Assembly (NCBI GenBank): GCA_011526585.1
Contig: WYBB01000116.1
Location: 1 to 40,100, forward strand
DNA: 40,100 bases
Source: Deltaproteobacteria bacterium
Lineage (GTDB): Bacteria; Myxococcota_A; UBA9042; PHBI01
Direction of reading: 5' to 3'
Made by a program: the position numbers and the translations under genes. Position 1 is the first letter of the stretch; each line of letters opens with the position of its first letter. A model generated the notes under the pieces. It searched no databases and was not told the origin of the DNA. It saw only the letters and a list, made by a program, of their open reading frames with translations. Of this stretch, positions 9,133 to 18,380 are shown piece by piece.

Positions 9133-9593
9133 TCAGTCCCGCGTGCGCGCCGGAGCGTGGCGCAGGCGCTGCGAGAGGAGCTCGCCTTGTCGGCGCAGGC
9201 TCGCGCCGAAGGTCAGGAGCTGGTTCACTGCGGCATAGCCGCGCAGGACGTAGGGTGGGATCGGCGCGGCGGCGCGCATCGCCTCGAAGCGCTCGGCGGC
9301 GAACCGATAGAGTGCCATGTCGTCGGCGCTGCGCTCTTCGATGGCGGCGCGCAGGCGTGCAGGCGTGTCCGCGTAGGTCGGCCGGCGGCGGTTGGTGTTG
9401 ACGCGCGCGTAGAAGACGTTCCTCCAGCCGAAGCGGCGCGCCAGGAGGAGCACCGACTCGTCGAAGCGCTCCATCAGTCCGGTGAACGCAAAGCGCTCGA
9501 GGTGGAGCATGGCGCGCTCGAGCGCGTCCTCGGGCTCGCCCGCGGCAGGGGGCCCGGCGATCATGCGCGTCTGTGGAGGTAGACGAGGATCAT
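9133..9593 (-). pseudogene. Decayed sulfotransferase (internal deletion)
   Basis: Read on the minus strand, ATG 9593 opens MILVYLH, which matches the first strand of sulfotransferase-2 family proteins (normally followed by the PAPS-binding IPKTGG loop). Here the frame instead runs into RRA and a stop. In another frame, directly at the junction, QTRMIAGP begins the C-terminal half of the same family, continuing FAFTGLMERFDESVLLLARR and NTNRRRP to TGA 9133. The central portion, with the PAPS-binding loop and catalytic core, is missing. A 143-residue frame from ATG 9564 could still be translated but would be inactive as a sulfotransferase. No mobile element is seen at the junction. Confidence 0.75.
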
Positions 9594-9705
9594 GCGCTCG
9601 ATACACCACGCTTCGCCGCGGGTGGCCAGCCTCGTGCGCGTGTCGCGCGTCGCCGCGCCGCGCATCGTCCTTGCGTCGCGACGGTGGCGCTGCTAACTCG
9701 CAACC

Positions 9706-11595
9706 ATGCGCTCTCTTTGCACGATCGCGCTGCTGCTCGGGCTCCCGGGCGGCGCCACGGTGGACGCCGAGGCCGCCACGGCCTCCGCCCCGCCGCCCGC
9801 GGGGCGGGCGCTCGCGCCGATCGCGCGCCAGGTCGTGCTGGCGGGGCTCACGCGCCTCGGGCCGGCCCTGCGCGAGCGTATCCTGGACGGGCTCGAGGAG
9901 GGCGCGGAGGCGCGGACGATTCTCTCCAGAGAGCTCCATGAATCAGGCATGGGCGAGCTCGATGCCGTATACGGGGATCGCCTCCGGCTGGTGGCGCCGA
10001 CCGGGCTCAGCGCGCCGGGTCGGGCGGTGGAGGCGGCGCTCGAGCGGGCGCGCTGGCACGCGATCGACGTCACGCTGCCGGAGGCGGTGCGCGCGCTCGG
10101 GCCGGAGCGCACGCCGACCTGGCCGGACGCGCCGCCCGAGCGCCTCGTCGAGGCCTGGGACGAGGCCAGGCGCGCCGATGTCGGCCGCGAAGGACAGACG
10201 CTGCTCGATGGCGTCGCGCGCGCGCTGGCCGGACGCCTGGGCTGGGAGGTCGAGCGCGGGCTCACGCCGCGTGCGCGCGCCGAGGCGGAGGCGGCGCTGC
10301 TCGTCGGGCTCTCGGCGCTCGTCGGCGAGCTGCCGGCGCGGCCGCGCGAGGCGGCGGTGCTGATCGAGCCGACCCACGGCTACTACCTCTCGCCGGACGT
10401 GACGTGGCAGGCCGGGCCCCCGCAAGAGGCCGACGCGGGTGCGCTGGCGGCGGCGCTCGAGGCGACGCACGCGGGTGGGCTCGAGGCGCACCTCGCCGCG
10501 CTCGAGCCGGCGCACCCGCAGTACGCGGCGCTGGTCGCGGCGGCCGAGCGCTATCACGCGCTCTGTCGTGCGGGCCCGTGGCCTGCCGTGCCGGTGCCGA
10601 AGAACGCGCGCGAGGCGCGTGCCGGCGAGGCGGTGCGCGCGCTGCAGGCGCGGCTCGTCGCCGAGGGCCTCTTCGCCGGACCGGCGAGCGGGGATTGGGA
10701 CGAGGCGACCGCGGCCGCGGTCAGCGAAGTGCGCCGCATCCGCCACCTCAAGCCCTGGGGCGAGCCGTTCGACAAGGCGCTGGTCGAGGTGCTCGCGGTG
10801 CCGTGCGAGGAGCGGCTGCAGACGATCCTGCTCAACGTCAGGCGCTGGCGGGTGAGCGCCTGGCGCGGCGAGGCGGAGTCGGTGCAGGTCAACCTCGCCG
10901 GGCAGGTGCTGCGCTACTTCCGCGGCGGCGAGCTGGTGATGAGCCAGCGCACGATCGTCGGCAGCGACAAGAGCTACTTCAACAACTTCCTGGGGCGCCG
11001 CCACTGGCGCAACGCGACCCCGATCCTCGCGGATCGGATCTCGACGGTCATCGTCAACCCGGAGTGGAACGTGCCGCCGCGGATCGCGCGCGAGGAGATC
11101 GAAAAGGCGATCGCCGAGGACCCCGACTACCTCGACAAGCACCGCTTCCGCACGCGCGTCGGCGGCGACGGCGCGACCTACTACACGCAGGAGCCCGGGC
11201 CGGGCAACGCGCTGGGGCGCATCAAGATCCTCTTCCCCAACTCCGAGAGCGTCTACCTGCACGACACGCCGGGGCGCGCGGCATTCAAGCTGCCGGTGCG
11301 CGCGCTCTCGCACGGCTGCGTGCGCGTCGACAACGCCGTCGACTTCGGCGTCGAGCTGGTGCGGGCCGACCGCGAGAAGCGCGGCGAGGAGCTCGACAGC
11401 AGGTTCGCCGACCAGGTCGCGTGGCTGGCGCGCAACTCTACGAAGATGAAGGTCTTCGAGCTCGGCGAGGAGATCCCGGTCTTCCTCGAGTACTACACGG
11501 CGTCGCAGGACGAGTCGGGCGCGCTCTGGTTCCACCCCGACATCTACGGCTACGACGCCGAGATCCTCGAGCGCGCCGTCGCGCAAGAGCCTTGA
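9706..11595 (+). CDS. YcbB-type L,D-transpeptidase
   Basis: This 629-residue exported protein is close in length to E. coli YcbB/LdtD. It makes 3-3 cross-links in peptidoglycan in the periplasm. A signal peptide precedes a long helical scaffold region. Residues ~305-365 look like a peptidoglycan-binding domain (VRALQARLVAEGLF, then DEATAAAVSEVRR). The catalytic YkuD domain follows from ~residue 390, with VYLHDTPGRAAF and the active-site motif SHGCVRVDN (His536, nucleophile Cys538). The downstream transporter overlaps the stop codon, so the two genes are probably translated together. The start ATG 9706 follows the pseudogene on the opposite strand. Confidence 0.9.
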   Translation: MRSLCTIALLLGLPGGATVDAEAATASAPPPAGRALAPIARQVVLAGLTRLGPALRERILDGLEEGAEARTILSRELHESGMGELDAVYGDRLRLVAPTGLSAPGRAVEAALERARWHAIDVTLPEAVRALGPERTPTWPDAPPERLVEAWDEARRADVGREGQTLLDGVARALAGRLGWEVERGLTPRARAEAEAALLVGLSALVGELPARPREAAVLIEPTHGYYLSPDVTWQAGPPQEADAGALAAALEATHAGGLEAHLAALEPAHPQYAALVAAAERYHALCRAGPWPAVPVPKNAREARAGEAVRALQARLVAEGLFAGPASGDWDEATAAAVSEVRRIRHLKPWGEPFDKALVEVLAVPCEERLQTILLNVRRWRVSAWRGEAESVQVNLAGQVLRYFRGGELVMSQRTIVGSDKSYFNNFLGRRHWRNATPILADRISTVIVNPEWNVPPRIAREEIEKAIAEDPDYLDKHRFRTRVGGDGATYYTQEPGPGNALGRIKILFPNSESVYLHDTPGRAAFKLPVRALSHGCVRVDNAVDFGVELVRADREKRGEELDSRFADQVAWLARNSTKMKVFELGEEIPVFLEYYTASQDESGALWFHPDIYGYDAEILERAVAQEP

Positions 11596-12632
11596 TCCGC
11601 GAACGGGCCAACCGTGGCGAGCCGTCGAACCTGATCCCGCGCTGGCTCGATCCGTTCGTCGTGGCGATCGTCGCCGTGATGGCGCTGGCCACGCTCTGGC
11701 CCGCACGAGGTGAGGCCGCGGCGCTCTTCGAGGTGCTCGCCGCCGGGGGCATCGCGCTGCTCTTCTTCCTGCACGGCGCGCGGCTCTCGCGCCAGACGAT
11801 CGCGACGGCGCTGGCCCACTGGCGCCTTCACCTCCTGGTGGTCGCGACGACCTTCGTCGCCTTCCCGGTGCTCGGGCTGGCGGCCGCGGGCGCGCTCGCG
11901 GGGCACCTGCCGGCGCCGCTGACGACCGGGATCGTCTTCCTCGCCTGCGCGCCGTCGACGGTGCAGTCGTCGATCGCGTTCACGGCGATCGCGCGCGGCA
12001 ACGTGGCGGCGGCGGTGGGCGCCGCGGCGATCTCGAACCTGCTCGGCGTGGTGCTGACGCCGGCGCTGGTGGCGCTGTTGATCGGGTCGAGCGCCACAGC
12101 CGACGCGGGCGCGGGTGCGGACGGGGGCGGCGGCTCGGCGGTGCGCGGCGTGGCGCTCCAGCTCCTGCTCCCGTTCGTCGCCGGGCAGCTCGCGCGCCGC
12201 TGGCTCGCGGGGTGGGTGAGCAAGCGACGCCGCCTCCTCGGTTGGGTCGATCGCGCCTCGATCCTGCTCGTGGTCTACAGCGCGTTCTCGGCGGCGGTGG
12301 TCGGCGGGCTGTGGCAGGCGGTGAGCGCGAGCGAGCTCCTCGTGCTGCTCGCCGTCTCGGCCGCGCTGCTGCTGGTGGTGATCGGGCTCACCCAGCTCGG
12401 GGCGCGGGCGCTGGGGCTCGCGCGCGACGATCGGGTCGCGGTCGTCTTCTGCGGCTCGAAGAAGAGCCTGGCAACGGGCGTGCCGCTGGCCGGCCTCCTC
12501 TTTCCCGAGGCGCTCGCCGGCAAGGTGCTCCTGCCGCTGATGGTCTTCCATCAGCTGCAGCTCGTGGTGATGGCGGCGATCGCGGGTCGCTGGGCGCGCG
12601 ACACATTCGTTGAGAAAACTGATGTAGACTGA
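11592..12632 (+). CDS. BASS-family (SBF-like, YfeH-type) sodium-coupled transporter
   Basis: A 346-residue inner-membrane protein with about ten hydrophobic segments. The pattern WLDPFVVAIVAVMALATL, FFLHGARLS and especially FCGSKKSLATGVPLA near residue 290 is diagnostic of the YfeH-like branch of the bile-acid:sodium symporter superfamily. These proteins import organic anions with sodium; the substrate here is unknown. The first usable start is TTG 11592, which overlaps the stop of the L,D-transpeptidase gene (TTGA) and implies coupled translation. No better ATG or GTG precedes the first transmembrane segment. The Ser/Thr kinase gene starts 5 bases after its stop, so all three genes may form one transcript. 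Confidence 0.85.
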   Translation: MIRERANRGEPSNLIPRWLDPFVVAIVAVMALATLWPARGEAAALFEVLAAGGIALLFFLHGARLSRQTIATALAHWRLHLLVVATTFVAFPVLGLAAAGALAGHLPAPLTTGIVFLACAPSTVQSSIAFTAIARGNVAAAVGAAAISNLLGVVLTPALVALLIGSSATADAGAGADGGGGSAVRGVALQLLLPFVAGQLARRWLAGWVSKRRRLLGWVDRASILLVVYSAFSAAVVGGLWQAVSASELLVLLAVSAALLLVVIGLTQLGARALGLARDDRVAVVFCGSKKSLATGVPLAGLLFPEALAGKVLLPLMVFHQLQLVVMAAIAGRWARDTFVEKTDVD

Positions 12633-12637
12633 GCGGC

Positions 12638-14971
12638 ATGCACAAGGCGCAGCTCCTCGAACACGTCGATGCCCGGCACCGCGCGGAGGTCGAGGCGCTA
12701 CTCGCGACCTACGTGAAGACGGCGGGTCCCAAGGCGGCCGAGGAGGGGATCGACAGCTTCGCCAATGCGCTGTGCGAACGGGGCCTCCTGAGCGCCGAGG
12801 CGCTGCAGGAGTTCCTGACCTTCCACGAGCTGACGGTCGGCGAGCTGGAGGACGCGACGGCGGGCGGATCGAGCTACGAGCTGATGACGCTCATCGGGCG
12901 CGGCGCGATGGGTGAGGTCTATCTCGGGCGCGATCCGCGCCTCAAGCGCACGGTGGCGGTCAAGCGCGTACACGCCGAGCTGGCCGACGATCCGCTCCTG
13001 CTGCAGCGCTTCTTCAACGAAGCCCAGGTCACGGCGCAGCTCGACCACCCCGCGATCGTGCCGGTCTATGGCCTCGACAAGGGTGGTGACGGGGCGCTCT
13101 CCTACGCGATGAAGCTCGTGCGCGGGGTCACGCTGACGCAGTACCTCGACGAGGCGAAGGAGCAGCTCGAACGGACCGGTGCGGCCGACCAGGCGCACTC
13201 GCTCAAGGCGCGCATCGAGACCTTCATCCCGGTGCTCAACGCCCTGGCCTATGCCCACCGCCGCGGCGTGGTGCACCGCGATCTCAAGCCGGACAACGTC
13301 ATGGTCGGGCGCTTCGGCCAGGTGCTGGTCATGGACTGGGGGATCGCGCGCGTGCTCGGTGCCGAGGAGGGCGCGCGCGCCGAGACCGGGGCGCCTGGCC
13401 CGGAGGTGAGCGCGAGCGGCACCGCCGCGGGGAGCGACACCCTGAGCGGCGCGCTCGCGACCCAACCCAAGCTCACCTTGGCGGGATCGGTGCTCGGCAC
13501 GCCGGCCTACATGTCGCCGGAGCAGGCGGCCGGTCGGGAGATCGACGCGCGCTCGGACCAGTACACTCTCGGCCTGATGCTCCAGGAGATCGTGACGCTC
13601 GGGCCGGCGCGCGCGAGCGAGTCGATGCCGATCATGATCGCGCGCGCCGTGCGCGGGGTGCGCGAGCCGGTGACGAGCCGGTACGAGAAGGTGCCGCGCG
13701 AGCTCGCCGCGATCATCGCGCGCGCGACCGCGCCGCGGCGCGAGGAGCGCTACGCCTCGGTGGCGGCGCTGGCCGAGGACCTCAAGCGCTTCCTGCGCGA
13801 CGAGTCGGTCGAGGCCGATCCGGATCGCGGCGTGCGCAAGGTGACGCGCTGGATCGGGCGGCACCGCGAGCGGGTGGTCGCGCTGGGGATCACCGGAGCG
13901 GTCTTGGCGACGGCGGTCGTGCTCTTCTTCGTGTGGCGCTCGCACGTGGCGGTGGCGGCCGAGCGGGAGGCGGCGCAAGCGCGTGAGCGGGCGATGGCGA
14001 CGCTCGCGGCGACGGTCGACGCGCAGGGCAAGCGCATGAGCGCGCGCCTGGCGCGCTACGAGGCGCTGCTCGAGGGGATCACCATGACCGCCGCGCACGT
14101 CCTGGCGAGGCCGGCGCCCCCTTCGGACGCGGTGGTCTATCGCTACAGCGGCGGACGGCGCGAGCCCGAGGCGCTGCCGGGCTACGCGAAAATGTCAAAG
14201 TACTTCAAGCAGATGGCCAGCCTGAGGGCGGACTTCGTCGCGGCGCCGGAGGTCGATCTGGCGGCGCACCGGAGCCAGATCGATCAGCTCGCGGAGCTCG
14301 AGCCCGTGCTGAGGCGGGCCCTGCTGAGGAGCATCGACGAGGCGAGCGCCGAGCTGCCGTTTCCCGAAGCCGAAGCGCGTGTGCTCGACGGAGGCGCACC
14401 GATCCTGTGGGCCTACCTGCACACCGAGCGCGGCCTGGCGGTGGGTCTGCCGGGCACCTGGGAGTACGACGACTCGGAGGGCAAGCCCGGCTATGATCAT
14501 CGCCGCGAGGACTGGTATCGACTCGGGCTCGGCGCGCGTGCGCCGGCGTGGACGGCCTCGGCCGACGAGAACGGCCTGGGTCTGACGGTCAACGCGGTGC
14601 AGGCGGTGCGCGGCGAGCGCGGCGAGGTCTTGGGGGTCGCGGGGATCGACATCGCGCTCGCGCGCTTCATCGACGAGCTCTTGGAGATCCCGGCGCTGAG
14701 CGCGGCCGGCGCGGAGGCGTTGCTCCTCGACCAGGCTGGCATGGTGATCGTGCGCTCGAGCCAGAAGGAGATCGCGCGCACGATGAGCGAGTACGACCCG
14801 GTGCCCTTCGAGGAACCCGCCGTCGTCCTGGCGATCGCGACGCATGGCTCGGGCCACCTCGGCCTCGCCGACGGCGAGCGCCTGGCGGTGTGGACCCAGC
14901 TCGGCAGCGCGGGGCTCACCTATCTGATCGTCGGGCCCGAGCGCGCGCTGATCGAGGCGAGCGCGCGCTGA
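12638..14971 (+). CDS. Membrane Ser/Thr protein kinase with extracytoplasmic Cache sensor
   Basis: 777 residues. An N-terminal ~75-residue helical segment precedes a Hanks-type kinase domain: Gly loop GRGAMGEVY from residue 87, Lys109 in AVKRV, HRDLKPDN with catalytic Asp215, metal-binding Asp233 in DWG (in place of DFG), and YMSPEQA. A transmembrane helix lies at about 412-432. The C-terminal half has the look of a dCache sensor, including DHRREDWYRLG and GVAGIDIALARF. The layout is therefore kinase inside, ligand sensor outside, so it likely phosphorylates cytoplasmic targets in response to a small periplasmic ligand. All catalytic residues are present. It converges with the next two signalling genes on the minus strand. 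Confidence 0.9.
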   Translation: MHKAQLLEHVDARHRAEVEALLATYVKTAGPKAAEEGIDSFANALCERGLLSAEALQEFLTFHELTVGELEDATAGGSSYELMTLIGRGAMGEVYLGRDPRLKRTVAVKRVHAELADDPLLLQRFFNEAQVTAQLDHPAIVPVYGLDKGGDGALSYAMKLVRGVTLTQYLDEAKEQLERTGAADQAHSLKARIETFIPVLNALAYAHRRGVVHRDLKPDNVMVGRFGQVLVMDWGIARVLGAEEGARAETGAPGPEVSASGTAAGSDTLSGALATQPKLTLAGSVLGTPAYMSPEQAAGREIDARSDQYTLGLMLQEIVTLGPARASESMPIMIARAVRGVREPVTSRYEKVPRELAAIIARATAPRREERYASVAALAEDLKRFLRDESVEADPDRGVRKVTRWIGRHRERVVALGITGAVLATAVVLFFVWRSHVAVAAEREAAQARERAMATLAATVDAQGKRMSARLARYEALLEGITMTAAHVLARPAPPSDAVVYRYSGGRREPEALPGYAKMSKYFKQMASLRADFVAAPEVDLAAHRSQIDQLAELEPVLRRALLRSIDEASAELPFPEAEARVLDGGAPILWAYLHTERGLAVGLPGTWEYDDSEGKPGYDHRREDWYRLGLGARAPAWTASADENGLGLTVNAVQAVRGERGEVLGVAGIDIALARFIDELLEIPALSAAGAEALLLDQAGMVIVRSSQKEIARTMSEYDPVPFEEPAVVLAIATHGSGHLGLADGERLAVWTQLGSAGLTYLIVGPERALIEASAR

Positions 14972-15035
14972 ACCGAAGACGGCGCGAGCGTTCGGCGGCG
15001 AAGGAGGAGGACGCCGGCCGGGGCAACGATCCGGA

Positions 15036-16568
15036 TCAGTGCACGGTGCTCGTGAGGTCGTCCGCGCGCACACGCAGCTTCGACTTGTCTTCGTCCCACC
15101 ACTGGCGCGCGCGCTCTTGGGTCCAGGGGGGATCGAAGGAGAGCGCGGCCAGCGCGCGATCGAGCTCGATCATCGTCTCGGGGCGCTCGGCCGGGTTCTT
15201 GGCGAGACAGCGCATGACCACCGCCTCGAGGCCGGCATGTAGCGGGCGGCCCAGGCGCGCCGAGGGTGGCTCGGGCTCGACCTGCATGTGCGCGAACATG
15301 AGCTGCGCGTCCTGGGTGCCCTCGAAGACCGGCTGGCCCGTCAGCGCGAAGTAGGCGACGCAGGCGAGCGCGTAGATGTCGGTGCGCTCGTCGACGCCGG
15401 CGCCGGAGGCCTGCTCGGGCGCCATGTAGCCGGGGGTGCCGGGGCGGGCGCCGAAGGCGGTGAGCTGCACGGCGCGGCCGGAGCGGCCGGTGCTGCCGCG
15501 CTTGCGCGCGCCGGCCAGCTCCTTCACGAGGCCGAAGTCGATCACCTTGAGGAAGTCGGGGTCGCGGCCGGCCCGCGTGATGAGGAGGTTGTCGGGCTTG
15601 ATGTCGCGATGCACGACGCCGTGGTCGTGGGCCTCGATGAGCGAGTGGCAGGCCTGGCGCAGGAGGAACGCGACGCGCGCCTCCTCCAGCGGGCCGAAGC
15701 GCTCGACCAGGGCGGCGATGCTGACGGCCTCGAGCAGCTCCATCGCGATGTAGAAGGTCCTGCCCTCGACGCCGAAGTCGTAGAGGTGCACGGTGTGCGG
15801 CGAGGTGAGGTTGGCGGTGGTGATCGCCTCGCGCCGGAAGCGCTCCATCAGCTCGTCGATCGCGCCGGCATCGGTGTTGTCGCGGCGCTTGACGAGCTTG
15901 AGCACGGCGGGGCGGATCAGCGTGTCGTGGCGCGCGCGCCAGACCTCGCCCATGCCGCCGACGGCGATGCGCTGCTCGAGCTTGTAGCGGCCGATGCGAA
16001 CGCCGGGCGCGCACTGGATCTCGAGCGCGTCCTCGCCGAGGGGGCTCTCGCCGGCGAACGCCTCGGGCATGAGCGTCGGCGTGCTCGGCATCACGCTGGC
16101 CGCGGCCGAGACGAAGGTCCCGCGCGGGCTGGGCTCGGGGGCGCGCGTCGAGGCGGGTGTGGCGGTGGCGGCCGGGGTGCGCGCGCTCGCCGGCGCGCCG
16201 AGCAGGGTGCAGAGCCCGAGCGCGAGGAGCGCGCCGACGATCGCCGCGAGCACGTTGTCGGTCCGCAGCGGCGCGAGCGCCAGCGTGAATGCCAGGGCGG
16301 CGACGACGGTGAGGATCACCGCGGCGAGCCCCGCCACCACGAGGACCTCACGCCGATCGACGGCGCCGGCGAGGCGCGGGGCGAGCACCACCCCGAGGCC
16401 GGCCGCGTTGAGCACGATCCACGGCGCCGCGCTGGTCGGCTCGGTGAAGATCGTCGAGGCGACGAGCCAGGCGATGGCGAGGAGCGCAACGACGCCGAGC
16501 GCGAGCGACACACGCGCGGTATCGAGCGCGTGCGCGGCGGGAGGCCGTTGGGTGACGGTCGAGTTCAC
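15036..16568 (-). CDS. Ser/Thr protein kinase with N-terminal membrane domain
   Basis: 510 residues. Four hydrophobic helices lie at about 20-41, 49-68, 74-98 and 104-125, then a Pro/Ala/Thr-rich linker (126-190) and a Hanks-type kinase domain from 193. The Gly loop VGGMGEVW, Lys224 (AVLKLVKR), HRDIKPDN (His320, Arg321, Asp322) and DFG (344-346) are all intact, as is YMAPEQA. The GTG start is supported by a GGAGG six bases upstream. There is no extracellular sensor domain, so input must come through the membrane helices or partners. It lies 72 bases downstream of the histidine kinase on the same strand, suggesting joint expression of a two-component and a Ser/Thr kinase pathway. Confidence 0.9.
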   Translation of the reverse strand: MNSTVTQRPPAAHALDTARVSLALGVVALLAIAWLVASTIFTEPTSAAPWIVLNAAGLGVVLAPRLAGAVDRREVLVVAGLAAVILTVVAALAFTLALAPLRTDNVLAAIVGALLALGLCTLLGAPASARTPAATATPASTRAPEPSPRGTFVSAAASVMPSTPTLMPEAFAGESPLGEDALEIQCAPGVRIGRYKLEQRIAVGGMGEVWRARHDTLIRPAVLKLVKRRDNTDAGAIDELMERFRREAITTANLTSPHTVHLYDFGVEGRTFYIAMELLEAVSIAALVERFGPLEEARVAFLLRQACHSLIEAHDHGVVHRDIKPDNLLITRAGRDPDFLKVIDFGLVKELAGARKRGSTGRSGRAVQLTAFGARPGTPGYMAPEQASGAGVDERTDIYALACVAYFALTGQPVFEGTQDAQLMFAHMQVEPEPPSARLGRPLHAGLEAVVMRCLAKNPAERPETMIELDRALAALSFDPPWTQERARQWWDEDKSKLRVRADDLTSTVH

Positions 16569-16574
16569 GGTGTT

Positions 16575-16579
16575 CCTCC
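16575..16579 (-). promoter_or_regulatory. Ribosome-binding site fixing the GTG start of the kinase gene
   Basis: On the minus strand GGAGG lies six bases before the GTG at 16568. It is one of the clearest Shine-Dalgarno sequences in the window and decides the start of the Ser/Thr kinase. Confidence 0.75.
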
Positions 16580-16640
16580 GTGGCGGGACGGAGCGGTGCG
16601 GAGACGGGCCGCGGCCAGCATGAGGCCACGAGACCGGATG

Positions 16641-18296
16641 TCAAGGGCCGCGCGCGTCCATGACGGCCGCGATGGTGTCGAGCAACTCGGCCTTGGTGAA
16701 GGGCTTCGGCAGGACGACGCGATCCTCGCCGACCGTGCGCAGCGCCTCGGCGCCGTAGCCCGACATGAAGAGCACGCGCGGCAGGGGGCCGAGCTCGGCG
16801 CAGCGCTCGACGAGCTCCATGCCGGAGAGGTCGGGCATCAGCACGTCGGAGAGGATCAGATCGATCTCGGCGCGGCGCTCGCGATAGAGCTCGAGCGCCT
16901 CGAGCGGCGAGGTGCAGACCCAGACGGAGTGACCGGCGTTTCGGAGCAGGCGCTCGACCATGAAGGCGAGGCTGTCCTGGTCCTCGACGACGAGGATGCG
17001 ATGGTGGCCCGGTGTCGCGTGGCCGGGCGCGTCCAGGAGCGGGGCGGGCGCGGCCGGCGCAGGGGCCGTGGCCGCGGCCGGGAAGCGCAGGGTGAACTCG
17101 CTGCCGGCGGGCCCCGACGCCAACACGATCGAGCCGCCCTGCTGCTCGACCGCACCCTGCACCATCGCCAGGCCGAGCCCGCTGCCCTGGCCCTCGGGCT
17201 TGGTCGTGAAGAAGGGCTCGAAGATCCGGTCGCGCAGGTCGTCGGCGATCCCGGGGCCCTGATCGCGCACGATGAGCTCGACGTACGGGGCCTCCGGCGG
17301 GCCGCCGTGGTTGGTCGCGAGCGCGATGCGGCCGCCGTCGGGCATGGCGTCGCGGGCGTTGATGAGCAGGTTGACGAGCGCCTGGCCGGTGAGGTGCGGG
17401 TCGAGGACCGCGCCCGGGCAGGCGGGGTCGAGCTCGAGCTCGACGGTGACGTTCTCGCCGAGGATGCGCGCGACGAGGCGCGCGGTGTCGCGCGCGATCT
17501 GGTTTGGATCGACGCGCTGCGGGCGCAGCGTCGACTGACGACCGAAGGCGAGCAGGCGGGTCGTGAGCTCGCGGGCGGAGGCGACGGCGGCCTTGAGCTG
17601 GGTGAGCACGGCGACGTCGGGCGGCGCGCCCGGGGTGAGCAGCTCGGCGCCGCCGTGGATCACGGTCATGATGTTGTTGAACTCGTGCGCGATCCCGCCG
17701 GCGAGGCGGCCGATCATCTCGAGGCGCTCGGCGCGGGCGAGGCGCTCGCGCGCGGCCGCGAGCTCGAGCTCGGACTCGTGCCGCTCGGTGATGTCGAGGA
17801 TCGTGCCGACGATGCGGCGCAGCTTGCCCTGGGCATCGAAGATCACGGCGCCGTCGGTCTGGACGTAGCGCATGGTGCCGTCGGGGCGGAGCACGCGGAA
17901 GACCGTCGCCGCAGCTTCGCCGGTGCTCTCGACCTGGTGCGAGGCTTCGCGCACGCGCTCGCGATCGTCGGGGTGGATCGCCTGGAAGAAGCGCTCGTAG
18001 CTGCCGGGCTCGGTCTCCGGGTCGCAGCCGAAGATGCGATAGAGCTCGTCCGACCACGACACCTTCTGGTGCTCGACGTCCCAGACCCAGCTGCCCATGT
18101 GGGCGATGCGCTCGGCGGTGACGAGCAGCTCCTCGCGCTCGGAGATCGAGACCTCGAGGCCGGACATCTCACGCGTCTCGCCGGCGAGGTCGTAGCGCGC
18201 CATGCGGCGCTGCAGCTCGGCGACGTGCGCGCGAAGGGCGACGACCTCGCGCGCGAGGTCGTGTCCGTCGCCCAGTGGCGGCAGGGTGTTGGGCAC
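16641..18296 (-). CDS. PAS histidine kinase fused to receiver domain
   Basis: 551 residues, soluble. A short coiled-coil N-terminus (~15-65) leads into a PAS fold (~68-172: MGSWVWDVEHQKVSW ... GTILDITERH). The dimerisation helix carries phospho-acceptor His204 in GIAHEFNNIM. The ATPase domain shows the N box (NLLINARDAMP, Asn313), G1 DQGPGI and G2 GSGLGLA. A Pro/Ala linker precedes a receiver domain (433-550) with phospho-acceptor Asp484 (SDVLMP) and Lys531. The hybrid layout suggests an internal His-to-Asp relay with output passed to a separate phosphotransfer or regulator protein, none of which is encoded here. GTG 18296 is the only sensible start after the upstream Pro-rich frame. No transmembrane segment is seen, so the signal is probably cytoplasmic. 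Confidence 0.9.
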   Translation of the reverse strand: MPNTLPPLGDGHDLAREVVALRAHVAELQRRMARYDLAGETREMSGLEVSISEREELLVTAERIAHMGSWVWDVEHQKVSWSDELYRIFGCDPETEPGSYERFFQAIHPDDRERVREASHQVESTGEAAATVFRVLRPDGTMRYVQTDGAVIFDAQGKLRRIVGTILDITERHESELELAAARERLARAERLEMIGRLAGGIAHEFNNIMTVIHGGAELLTPGAPPDVAVLTQLKAAVASARELTTRLLAFGRQSTLRPQRVDPNQIARDTARLVARILGENVTVELELDPACPGAVLDPHLTGQALVNLLINARDAMPDGGRIALATNHGGPPEAPYVELIVRDQGPGIADDLRDRIFEPFFTTKPEGQGSGLGLAMVQGAVEQQGGSIVLASGPAGSEFTLRFPAAATAPAPAAPAPLLDAPGHATPGHHRILVVEDQDSLAFMVERLLRNAGHSVWVCTSPLEALELYRERRAEIDLILSDVLMPDLSGMELVERCAELGPLPRVLFMSGYGAEALRTVGEDRVVLPKPFTKAELLDTIAAVMDARGP

Positions 18297-18380
18297 GGGC
18301 GGAGCATCGCCCGGCGTGCCGACCGGTGGCAAGCCGCAAACACGGGGGACGAGCGACGCGCTGCGTGCTACCGAGAGGCG

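Noticed and set aside
15288..18380. Plus-strand open frame across the two minus-strand kinase genes
   Set aside because: Same antisense effect. Only its end (from 18381) is a believable gene; the rest lies opposite intact kinase motifs.
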